DNA of 7,248 nt from DASXUC01 sp036505015. GTDB lineage: Bacteria; Sysuimicrobiota; Sysuimicrobiia; Sysuimicrobiales; Kaftiobacteriaceae. Positions 1-5,581 of the stretch are shown piece after piece (within the stretch, counting starts at the first letter, position 1; each line of letters begins with the position of its first letter). A model generated the notes under the pieces. It saw only the letters and a list, made by a program, of their open reading frames with translations, ran no database searches and was not told the DNA's origin. The position numbers and the translations under genes are program-made. The stretch covers positions 1-7,248 of the forward strand of contig DASXUC010000122.1 of the NCBI GenBank assembly GCA_036505015.1. Direction: 5' to 3'.

Positions 1-960
1 CCGGACGGCTGCCAGCGCTTTGCGCCAGTTGCGCGGTGTGCCCACGGCGATTCCGTCCGCCATCGTCTGCGCCGGCACGGACGTGACGTCGCGATCTTCC
101 GCGAAGGCGGCCGCAATGGGCGCCGCGCCCGCCGCCTGCACGCCGATCAGCCGCGGGAGACGGGAACTGAGTCCCAGCAGCTGCATCTCGCGCAGCCCTT
201 TCCACGTCCCGGCCAGCGTGCAGCCGTCGCCGAGCGGCACCACCACGACGTCGGGCGGCGCGGACGCCGTCTGCTCCGCGATCTCAAGGCCGACGGTCTT
301 CTTACCTTCCACTAGGAGTGGATTGATCGCGCTATTGCGGTTGTACCATCCGAACCGGGCCGCGGCATCCATCGACAGGCGGAACGCGTCCTCGTAGGTC
401 CCGCGCACCAGGAAGACCGTCGCCCCGTACATCAGCATCTGGGTGAGCTTGGCCGCGGACACCTGCGCGGGAACGAAGATGTAGGCCTGCAGGCCGAGTT
501 GGGCGGCCATCCCCGCCAGAGACGACGCTGCGTTGCCGGTTGATGCGCACGTGATGTCCCGATAGCCCGATGCAGCCGCGTGGGCGGCACCCACTGACGA
601 TGCGCGATCTTTCAGCGACGCCGTGGGGTTGCGGCCGTCATCCTTCAGCAGGATGCTCCGCAGCCCGAAGTGAGCGGCCAGCGGTACAGCCTCGAACGTC
701 GGCGTCCAGCCCACCGGCGCGACCGGCAGCCGGACGCCGCCGGGCAGCGGAAGCAGCGGAAGGTACCGCCAGTGTGTCCGAGGCGCCTCGGCCAGGAATG
801 CGGGCGTGAGCCGCCGCCGCACGCCATCGTAATCATAAGCGACGTCAAGGATCCCTTCGGTCCCGCAGACGGCACATGTCAGGCGGTGTTCGCCGGGATC
901 GTACGCGCGCCCGCAGCGCACGCACGTGTAGCCCGAAACGAACCCAAGTGATGAGGACAC
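1..960 (-). CDS. Threonine-synthase-family PLP enzyme (3' end outside window)
   Basis: The frame is open for 320 codons from a GTG at 960 to the window edge, so the C-terminus is missing. The N-terminus is a zinc ribbon with Cys13, Cys16, Cys29 and Cys32. A fold-type II PLP core follows: SLKDRA at 115-120 gives the likely Schiff-base Lys117, ASTGNAASS at 139-147 is the substrate/cofactor loop, and PLGDGC at about 242-247 is the phosphate-binding glycine loop. The ribbon plus this core is typical of threonine synthase, which converts O-phosphohomoserine to threonine in the cytoplasm. The phosphate loop reads GDG rather than the common GNxGN, so a related lyase or cysteate-synthase-like role is possible. 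The GTG is chosen because AAGGGA (972-967) sits 6 nt upstream and the ribbon begins about 12 residues in; another in-frame GTG at 1005 is less suitable. It is divergent from the YgeY-like hydrolase. The family is sure, the exact reaction is not. Confidence 0.88.
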   Translation of the reverse strand, partial: MSSSLGFVSGYTCVRCGRAYDPGEHRLTCAVCGTEGILDVAYDYDGVRRRLTPAFLAEAPRTHWRYLPLLPLPGGVRLPVAPVGWTPTFEAVPLAAHFGLRSILLKDDGRNPTASLKDRASSVGAAHAAASGYRDITCASTGNAASSLAGMAAQLGLQAYIFVPAQVSAAKLTQMLMYGATVFLVRGTYEDAFRLSMDAAARFGWYNRNSAINPLLVEGKKTVGLEIAEQTASAPPDVVVVPLGDGCTLAGTWKGLREMQLLGLSSRLPRLIGVQAAGAAPIAAAFAEDRDVTSVPAQTMADGIAVGTPRNWRKALAAVR

Positions 961-1011
961 GCCTCGTCCCTTCGTGTCCTGTCGAGGGTTCTCCTCGATG
1001 ACCACCTTAAT

Positions 1012-1052
1012 GAAGAAAGTGGCGGCTGGATGCGAGGGGGCGGCCACCTCGC
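1012..1052 (-). promoter_or_regulatory. Possible attenuator: two mutually exclusive hairpins in the PLP gene leader
   Basis: Read on the minus strand, GCGAGG (1052-1047) can pair with CCTCGC (1037-1032), leaving a 9-nt loop that starts with TGG. Alternatively GTGGC (1047-1043), which overlaps the first arm, can pair with GCCAC (1023-1019), directly followed by the U-rich TTTCTTC (1018-1012). An early hairpin that excludes a terminator-like hairpin is the layout of an attenuator, about 50 nt before the GTG start. The TGG in the first loop recalls a T-box, but the canonical AGGGTGGNACCGCG box is absent and the terminator stem has only 5 bp. It may be chance in GC-rich DNA. Confidence 0.25.
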
Positions 1053-1296
1053 TGCGAGTCGGGCGGCTCGGATTGACCATGCAGGCCTCCCGCTCCCTGC
1101 CGCGCTCGCCTGCCAATCTGCGACGGGATTTTCACTGCGGTCTCTACCGCTCTCCGCTCCCTGGCTGCGGCGATCCCGGATTTCACGGCCTGCTCTATGG
1201 TTGCCGCCCTCCAATCTCGCTCGGTGGCCGCCCCCTTCGCCGCCGCCCGTACATCCATCCCTGTCCGCGAAGCACGGGAACTCCCCTGGGTGCGGG

Positions 1297-1441
1297 CTGG
1301 TGGAGGGCCCTTGCCTCACGTTCTGACTCACAGGGGGGCGGGGGTGTCCGTAATGGGAGGATCCACACCGGGCGGAGGGGCCCATGAGGACACCCCCGCC
1401 CCAGTACCCTGCACACTGAGACCGAAACGGCCCTCCACCAG
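1297..1441. repeat. 145-bp interrupted palindrome (MITE-like or large hairpin)
   Basis: Three pairs of perfect inverted arms share one centre at about 1369. The outer pair is CTGGTGGAGGGCC (1297-1309) with its complement at 1429-1441, 13 bp. The middle pair is GGGGCGGGGGTGTCC (1335-1349) with its complement at 1388-1402, 15 bp. The inner pair is ATGGG (1353-1357) with CCCAT (1381-1385). Segments between the arms do not pair well. There is no U-tract on either side, so it is not an ordinary intrinsic terminator. Nested arms around a GC-rich core without a gene resemble a small non-autonomous mobile element or a BIME-like repeat, but I see no clear target duplication at its ends. It could equally be a structured leader or a protein-binding site. 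Confidence 0.6.
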
Positions 1442-1488
1442 ATCACTAGTGAGAATCCAGTCTTGTCCCAACTCGATGGCAATTCTCT

Positions 1489-1518
1489 TTCGACAGGCTC
1501 AGAGCGCGTAGTGTCGAA
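1489..1518. repeat. Short TTCGACA/TGTCGAA inverted repeat upstream of the hydrolase
   Basis: TTCGACA (1489-1495) and TGTCGAA (1512-1518) are perfect 7-bp arms around a 16-nt loop that contains GGCTCAGAGC. A second GGGCTCA lies just after the right arm at about 1519-1525, followed by GGGCGAACGG. From memory, TTCGACAGGCTCAG...GAACGG strings recur as intergenic repeats in many unrelated bacterial genomes, which would make this one member of such a family. That comparison is recall, not a search. It lies within 20 nt of the hydrolase ribosome site. Confidence 0.45.
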
Positions 1519-1536
1519 GGGCTCACGGGCGAACGG

Positions 1537-1542
1537 AGGGGG
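1537..1542 (+). promoter_or_regulatory. Ribosome binding site fixing the hydrolase start
   Basis: AGGGGG at 1537-1542, within GGAGGGGG, lies 7 nt before the ATG at 1550. It decides for this start over an in-frame TTG at 1463, which would add 29 residues running through the inverted repeat. Confidence 0.7.
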
Positions 1543-1549
1543 CCAACAG

Positions 1550-2758
1550 ATGCCGCTGGATTCCAACACCACCACACGCATCGCCGATTTCCTCGGCGAA
1601 CGCGATGCCGAAATGATCCAGTTCCTGCGCGAGATCGTCGCGATTCCCAGCTACGACAGCCAACTCAGAGACGTCGGCAGCGCCGTCGCCGACCGGATGC
1701 GGGATCTGGGATTCGATACCGTGCGCTTTGACGCGATGGGCAATGTCATCGGCCGGATCGGCTCCGGCCCGCGATCGCTGCTCTTCGACAGCCACCTCGA
1801 CACCGTCGGGATCAGCGACCGCGCGGCCTGGCAGTGGGATCCGTTCACCGGCAAAGTCGACGACGGCATCTTCTACGCGCTGGGCGCCGGCGACGAAAAG
1901 GGCAGCACCCCGCCGATGATCTACGCCCTGCACGCATTGAAGCAACTCGGCCTCCTCGAGGGCTGGACGTGCTACTACTTCGGGAACATGGAGGAGTGGT
2001 GCGACGGGATCGCCGGGCACGCGCTGGTCGAGCACGAACGGATCCGGCCCGACTACGTGGTGATCGGGGAACCTACGAAACTGCAAGTCTACCGCGGGCA
2101 TCGCGGTCGGGTAGAGGTCAGGGTCACCTTCCACGGAAAGACCGCTCACGCCAGCGCGCCGGAGCGGGGGGACAACGCCGTCTACAAGGCCGCGGCGTTT
2201 GCGGCGGAGGTCGCCGCGCTCAACCAGACGTTCACCGGCGACCCCTTCCTCGGCCCGGGCACGGTCGCGGTCACCCAGATCGAGAGCCGCGCGCCCTCGC
2301 TGAACGCAGTGCCCGACGTGTGCTCGGTCTACGTCGACCGGCGCGTCACCGTAGGAGAAACGAAAGAGCAGGTGCTCGCCGAACTGCGCGGCCTGCCCGC
2401 GGCGGCCGGCGCGGACTTTGCCGTTCCGATGTACGAAAATCCGTCGTATACGGGGTTCGCCTTTCCGGTCGAGAAGGTCTATCCGGCGTGGGCGCTCCCG
2501 GAAGACCACGTACTGGTACGGGCCGGGCAGGAAGCGGCGCGCGTCGCCCTGGGGAAACCGACGTCACTTGGGCGGTGGGCGTTCTCGACCAACGGCACCT
2601 ACTGGATGGGGAAAGCCAACATCCCATCGATCGGCTTCGGTCCAGGTGACGAGCGGTATGCACACACCACACTCGATCAGGTGCCGCTGTCTGAGGTCAC
2701 TACCTCCGCCCGCTTCTACGCGCTGCTCCCGCTGGTGCTGAGCGGCATGACCGGCTGA
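1550..2758 (+). CDS. ygeY: YgeY-type M20 metallohydrolase
   Basis: This 402-residue protein is a complete M20-family dinuclear zinc hydrolase, a group that cleaves amide bonds in peptides, N-acyl or N-carbamoyl amino acids. Metal and catalytic residues are visible in order: SHLDT (His82, Asp84), GAGDEKG with bridging Asp115, MEE with catalytic Glu148 and metal-binding Glu149, GEPT with Glu174, and YAHTT with His372. The dimerisation/lid domain (about 183-300) carries TAHASAPERGDNA with His200. The stretches PMYENPSYTG, the PxWxxxEDH-like segment near 312-320, and FSTNG/IGFGPG match what I know of E. coli YgeY, the selenium-metabolism-linked hydrolase, more closely than generic ArgE or DapE. 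The start follows a strong AGGGGG site. The gene stands alone on its strand and converges on the permease with a 3-nt gap. A YgeY-like protein near an XdhD-like hydroxylase recalls the E. coli ygeWXY-hyuA-xdhD region. The substrate is unknown. Confidence 0.9.
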   Translation: MPLDSNTTTRIADFLGERDAEMIQFLREIVAIPSYDSQLRDVGSAVADRMRDLGFDTVRFDAMGNVIGRIGSGPRSLLFDSHLDTVGISDRAAWQWDPFTGKVDDGIFYALGAGDEKGSTPPMIYALHALKQLGLLEGWTCYYFGNMEEWCDGIAGHALVEHERIRPDYVVIGEPTKLQVYRGHRGRVEVRVTFHGKTAHASAPERGDNAVYKAAAFAAEVAALNQTFTGDPFLGPGTVAVTQIESRAPSLNAVPDVCSVYVDRRVTVGETKEQVLAELRGLPAAAGADFAVPMYENPSYTGFAFPVEKVYPAWALPEDHVLVRAGQEAARVALGKPTSLGRWAFSTNGTYWMGKANIPSIGFGPGDERYAHTTLDQVPLSEVTTSARFYALLPLVLSGMTG

Positions 2759-2761
2759 GCG

Positions 2762-3535
2762 TCACGGCATCGACTGCCCGCGGTACGCCCATCCTGTAAA
2801 GCGGCGTTCCAGCACGGCAAACGCGGCGAAGAGGATGACACCCATCGCCGCGACAACCACCAATCCTGCGAAGACCAGCGGCACCTCGAACCGCGAACTC
2901 GCCGACAGCATGAGATAACCGATGCCGCGGTTGCTGGCAACCGTCTCGGAGATCACCGCGCCCACGAACGCCAGCGTGGCGGCCACCTTCAGCGAGGCGA
3001 AGAAGTACGGCAGCGACCGCGGGATGCCGACCTTCATGAAGATTTCACCGCGGCTGGCACCCAGCGAACGCAATACGTCCTGCAGCTCCGGCTCCATCGT
3101 GGCCAGTCCGGTGGCGACGTTCACGACGATCGGGAAGAACGAGATGAGGAACGCGGTGATGATGGCGGGCACGGTACCGATCCCGAACCAGATCACCAGC
3201 ACCGGCACGATGGCCGCCTTCGGCACGCTGTTGAATCCGACCAGCAGCGGGTACAGCGCGCGGTAGACGAGGGTCGAGTATCCGATCATCAACCCCAGCC
3301 CCATCCCGCCGACAATTGCCAGTCCGAAGCCGACCAGCGTGGTGTAGAGCGTCTCTGTGGCATTGAACCAGATGGCCCCATGCCAGGTCACCAACGCGTC
3401 CCATACCGCGCTGGGCGCCGGGAGCACGAACACGGGGACCCGGAACAGACGCGTGCCCACCTCCCAGACGAGCAAGACGGCAACGAGCACGATCGTCGGC
3501 GGCAGCAGGGCGGTGGTGCGGTCTCGGGCCGTCAT
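2762..3535 (-). CDS. ABC transporter permease, SsuC/TauC/ThiX type
   Basis: This 257-residue inner-membrane protein of the BPD_transp_1 family has about six hydrophobic segments (roughly 10-27, 64-86, 91-115, 120-144, 183-203, 222-243). The cytoplasmic EAA loop that docks on the ATPase is ELQDVLRSLGASRGEIF onward (150-178), ending in the usual IPRSLPYF. Length and loop fit permeases for nitrate, sulfonate, taurine and pyrimidine-like substrates. The ATG at 3535 overlaps the ATPase stop as ATGA. No Shine-Dalgarno is evident, so translation is probably coupled to the ATPase. The same frame stays open upstream through the ATPase gene, but that part is an out-of-frame shadow. It is the last gene of the importer operon. 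Confidence 0.93.
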   Translation of the reverse strand: MTARDRTTALLPPTIVLVAVLLVWEVGTRLFRVPVFVLPAPSAVWDALVTWHGAIWFNATETLYTTLVGFGLAIVGGMGLGLMIGYSTLVYRALYPLLVGFNSVPKAAIVPVLVIWFGIGTVPAIITAFLISFFPIVVNVATGLATMEPELQDVLRSLGASRGEIFMKVGIPRSLPYFFASLKVAATLAFVGAVISETVASNRGIGYLMLSASSRFEVPLVFAGLVVVAAMGVILFAAFAVLERRFTGWAYRGQSMP

Positions 3536-4362
3536 GGGGCGCGGGCGTCGCCGATGCGACGCCGGATCTCGTGATAGATATCGGTGAAGCGCTGAGTGAA
3601 ACTCACCTCTAGCGTGCGGGGCCGATCGAGCGGCACGGCTGCCTTGTAGATGATCCGCCCCGGCCGCGGGCTCATCACGTACACGGTATCGGCCAAGAAC
3701 ACCGCCTCGCGGAGATCGTGCGTCACCAGGATGCCGGTGAACCGGCGGCGCAGCCACAGGTCCTGCAACACCTGCCAGAGATCTTCGCGCGTAAAGGCGT
3801 CCAGGGCCCCGAACGGTTCGTCCAGCAAGAGCAACTCGGGCTCGTGGATGAGGGCCCGGCAGAGGCTCACGCGCTGCTGCTGGCCTCCGGAAATCTGCCA
3901 GGGATAGCGGTCGTCGAACCCGTCCATCCCGACCGCGGCCAGCAGGTCCCTGGCCTGCGCCGCGTACGCGCCCCGCTGCGCGCGGAACTGCTGTTTGTGG
4001 GGGGTAACGATCTCCAGTGGCAGCAGCACGTTCTCCAGCGTCCGCCGCCACGGGAGCAGGATCGGGTTCTGGAACGCCATCCCGACGTTCTTCTGGGGGC
4101 CGGTGACCGATCGGCCGCCGACGAGCACTTGCCCTGGACCCGAACTCCGTGAGTGGTCCAGGACGGGACCGCTGCTCGGCCGCAGCAGCCCCGCCAGCAG
4201 TTTGAGAATCGTCGTCTTGCCGCACCCGCTGGGGCCGGTGATCGCAACGAACTCCCCCCGGCCCACGGCAAGGCTGGCGTCTTCAACCGCGACCACCTCG
4301 CGCCCCTCGTGCGAAAACGCGACCCGCACGCGGTCGAGCGCGACAAACGGCGTCGCCGCCAT
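3532..4362 (-). CDS. ABC transporter ATPase, SsuB/TauB type
   Basis: This 276-residue cytoplasmic ATPase powers the importer. The motifs are Walker A GPSGCGKT (43-50), Q-loop Gln98, signature ISGGQ (157-161, Ile in place of the common Leu), Walker B LLLLDEP (177-183), D-loop ALD (186-188) and H-loop His215. The NPILLPWRRTLENV stretch after the Q-loop is typical of the nitrate/sulfonate/taurine subgroup. The span from the Walker A lysine to the Q-loop is 49 residues, against 37 in E. coli TauB as I recall it. The extra 12 residues (about 65-76) coincide with an 8-bp inverted repeat at 4133-4162, suggesting a small in-frame insertion. The ATG at 4362 lies 3 nt after the binding-protein stop, and the end overlaps the permease start by 4 nt. 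Confidence 0.94.
   Translation of the reverse strand: MAATPFVALDRVRVAFSHEGREVVAVEDASLAVGRGEFVAITGPSGCGKTTILKLLAGLLRPSSGPVLDHSRSSGPGQVLVGGRSVTGPQKNVGMAFQNPILLPWRRTLENVLLPLEIVTPHKQQFRAQRGAYAAQARDLLAAVGMDGFDDRYPWQISGGQQQRVSLCRALIHEPELLLLDEPFGALDAFTREDLWQVLQDLWLRRRFTGILVTHDLREAVFLADTVYVMSPRPGRIIYKAAVPLDRPRTLEVSFTQRFTDIYHEIRRRIGDARAP
4133..4162. repeat. 8-bp inverted repeat inside the ATPase gene, at an apparent insertion
   Basis: CCTGGACC (4133-4140) and GGTCCAGG (4155-4162) are perfect arms around a 14-nt loop. They fall exactly where the encoded ATPase has about 12 residues more than its relatives, in the surface loop between Walker A and the Q-loop. A palindrome at an in-frame length difference suggests a tiny repeat element tolerated in coding DNA. 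Confidence 0.5.
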
Positions 4363-4365
4363 GAA

Positions 4366-5403
4366 CTATCGCAACGGCGGCAGCACGCGGTCCCGCTTCG
4401 GCGGCAGGTAGGTGACGGTGAAAACGTCCCACCACCGCGGCTTGGACGGCAGACTGAACGCCTCAGCCAGCGCGTCGATCGCCCGGGCCAGCCGCTCCCC
4501 GCGCACGCCGCCGAACCCATCGGCCGCGACCTCGCGGGTCAGCACGTTGCTGCGCAGGGCCAGCAGCAGGCGCTCTTTCTCGACGGCCTCGTTGAGCAAC
4601 GGGTCGCGCCGCTTGATGGCCGCGATCGCCGCATCAGGATCGGTGATGCTGTCCCGCAGGCCCCGGATGAACGCGCGCGCGAACCCGCGCGCGGCGTCCG
4701 GATTGCCGCGGAGCAGCGCCGGCGGCGCCATGATCGCGTTGCCGTACAGCGGCAGCCCGTAGTCGCTGTACAGGAAGCTCACGATGTCATTGGGGTTCAC
4801 CCCGGCGGCGCGCAGATTGAGCACGGCGGTGAAATAGAATCCGGTGATCGCGTTGACGCTGCCGCGGATGAGCGACGGTTCGCGCAGCGGCACGTCCATG
4901 GACACCCATTCCACAGAGTCGGGGTGGATGCCGACGGCTTTCGCGAATACCGGGAACAACCGCCGCGGCGCATCGCCGACGGGCGCGCCCAGCTTCTTGC
5001 CCTGCAGGTCAGCCGGGCGCGTGATGTTCTCCCGCCGCAGCGTGATGATCGCAAACGGCGGTGTGTTCAACAGCATCACGAAGCCGATCAGGGCCTTGTC
5101 CGGGTTGCGGACGTTGAACTCCACCATCGAATTGATGTCCGCGTACCCGAGGTCGTAGGCGCCGCTCGCGATCTTCGTGACCGCGTCGGCGGAGCCGAAG
5201 CCGCGGTCGATCGTCAGATTGATGCCCTCCGCCGCGAAGTAGCCCCGGTCCAGCGCCAGGAGGAACGGCGCCTGCGGGCCCTGGACGGCGAAGTCGAGCG
5301 TGAACTTCCAGTTCACCCTGGCCCGGGCGGGCTGGCCCAGACCCGTCATGGCAGTCAGTCCCACCAGCACCATCACGAGCACACCGATCACAGGTCTTCT
5401 CAT
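4366..5403 (-). CDS. NMT1/SsuA-type ABC substrate-binding protein
   Basis: This 345-residue periplasmic or extracellular binding protein is first in the importer operon. Residues 1-28 form a signal peptide: Arg2-Arg3, a hydrophobic core at 5-22, and an ARA cleavage site near 28. There is no lipobox cysteine, so it is probably soluble. The mature part begins with the NMT1/THI5 pattern: FTLDFAVQGPQAPFLLALDRGYFAAEG, read in two parts (34-46 and 47-60), then GSADAVTKIASGAYDLGYAD (70-89). This family binds sulfonates, nitrate, thiamine pyrimidine precursors and related small molecules; the sequence does not reveal the ligand. The ATG at 5403 is chosen because GGGGGAG (5418-5412) lies 8 nt upstream and the signal peptide starts at once. 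An upstream in-frame ATG at 5547 would add 48 charged residues before it. The next gene, the ATPase, starts 3 nt after the stop. Confidence 0.92.
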   Translation of the reverse strand: MRRPVIGVLVMVLVGLTAMTGLGQPARARVNWKFTLDFAVQGPQAPFLLALDRGYFAAEGINLTIDRGFGSADAVTKIASGAYDLGYADINSMVEFNVRNPDKALIGFVMLLNTPPFAIITLRRENITRPADLQGKKLGAPVGDAPRRLFPVFAKAVGIHPDSVEWVSMDVPLREPSLIRGSVNAITGFYFTAVLNLRAAGVNPNDIVSFLYSDYGLPLYGNAIMAPPALLRGNPDAARGFARAFIRGLRDSITDPDAAIAAIKRRDPLLNEAVEKERLLLALRSNVLTREVAADGFGGVRGERLARAIDALAEAFSLPSKPRWWDVFTVTYLPPKRDRVLPPLR

Positions 5404-5581
5404 GGCCTTGTCTCCCCCGATCCGCCGTGCTGGGCTCTTTCGGTTCCTATTCCCGCCGCCCTTCCGCAGGTGGACAAGTCCCGCACGATTCGCTCCAACA
5501 GATCCTGCGTCAGCGTAGCATTCGACTGAGCGAATCGTACGGGACAAGGGTTCGCGGCGGTCTGCATGAAACTAGGCCTCA
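5404..5581. promoter_or_regulatory. Divergent promoter region between importer operon and oxidoreductase genes
   Basis: These 178 bp hold the start signals for two divergent operons, the importer on the minus strand and the oxidoreductase/molybdenum hydroxylase pair on the plus strand. A near-perfect 18-bp inverted repeat sits in the middle. I do not see clear consensus -35/-10 boxes. A shared regulatory region fits joint control of uptake and catabolism. Confidence 0.6.
5478..5545. repeat. 18-bp inverted repeat in the divergent promoter
   Basis: GTCCCGCACGATTCGCTC (5478-5495) and GAGCGAATCGTACGGGAC (5528-5545) are complementary at 17 of 18 positions, with a 32-nt spacer. The mismatch becomes a G-U pair in RNA of one strand. 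It could be a paired operator for a dimeric or looping regulator serving both operons, or a leader hairpin. No U-tract follows either arm, so a simple terminator is unlikely. Confidence 0.65.

Larger units (their letters stand above)
961..1549. other. Divergent intergenic region without a convincing gene
   Basis: These 589 bp separate the PLP enzyme (minus) from the YgeY-like hydrolase (plus) and should contain both promoters. Short open frames exist on both strands, but none has a recognisable domain, a good ribosome site or sensible composition. The region is rich in dyad symmetry: a GCGGT/ACCGC hairpin at 1137-1150, alternative hairpins at 1012-1052, a 145-bp palindrome at 1297-1441, a TCACTAGTGA palindrome at 1443-1452 and a TTCGACA/TGTCGAA pair at 1489-1518. 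I could not identify a convincing -35/-10 pair on either strand. Confidence 0.75.

Noticed and set aside
1019..1052. Canonical T-box riboswitch
   Set aside because: Only a partial GAGGTGG...CCTC resemblance; the conserved 14-nt box and a typical specifier stem were not found by eye.
1007..1258. 83-codon minus-strand frame in the intergenic region
   Set aside because: Its middle could form a helix, but there is no Shine-Dalgarno match, no recognisable family, and the C-terminal third looks like noncoding GC-rich sequence. A structured leader is at least as likely.
1523..2509. Minus-strand open frame (328 codons) within the YgeY-like gene
   Set aside because: It is the antisense shadow of a clear M20 hydrolase, with no motif and atypical composition.
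3536..4225. Upstream extension of the permease frame to 4225
   Set aside because: The added part is Arg/Ala/Pro-rich and overlaps the ATPase in another frame. The real permease starts at the ATGA overlap at 3535.
4671..4695. Alternating CGCGCG run as a hairpin or Z-DNA site
   Set aside because: It is explained by Arg/Ala codons in a GC-rich gene (ARAF-type sequence on the minus strand) and has no supporting context.
4153..5529. Long plus-strand open frame (458 codons) opposite the binding-protein and ATPase genes
   Set aside because: It is antisense to two well-recognised genes, very rich in Arg/Gly/Gln/His as expected for a GC-rich shadow frame, and has no domain.
5404..5547. Longer start for the binding protein at 5547
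   Set aside because: It would place 48 charged residues before a clear signal peptide, while the ATG at 5403 has a good ribosome site.
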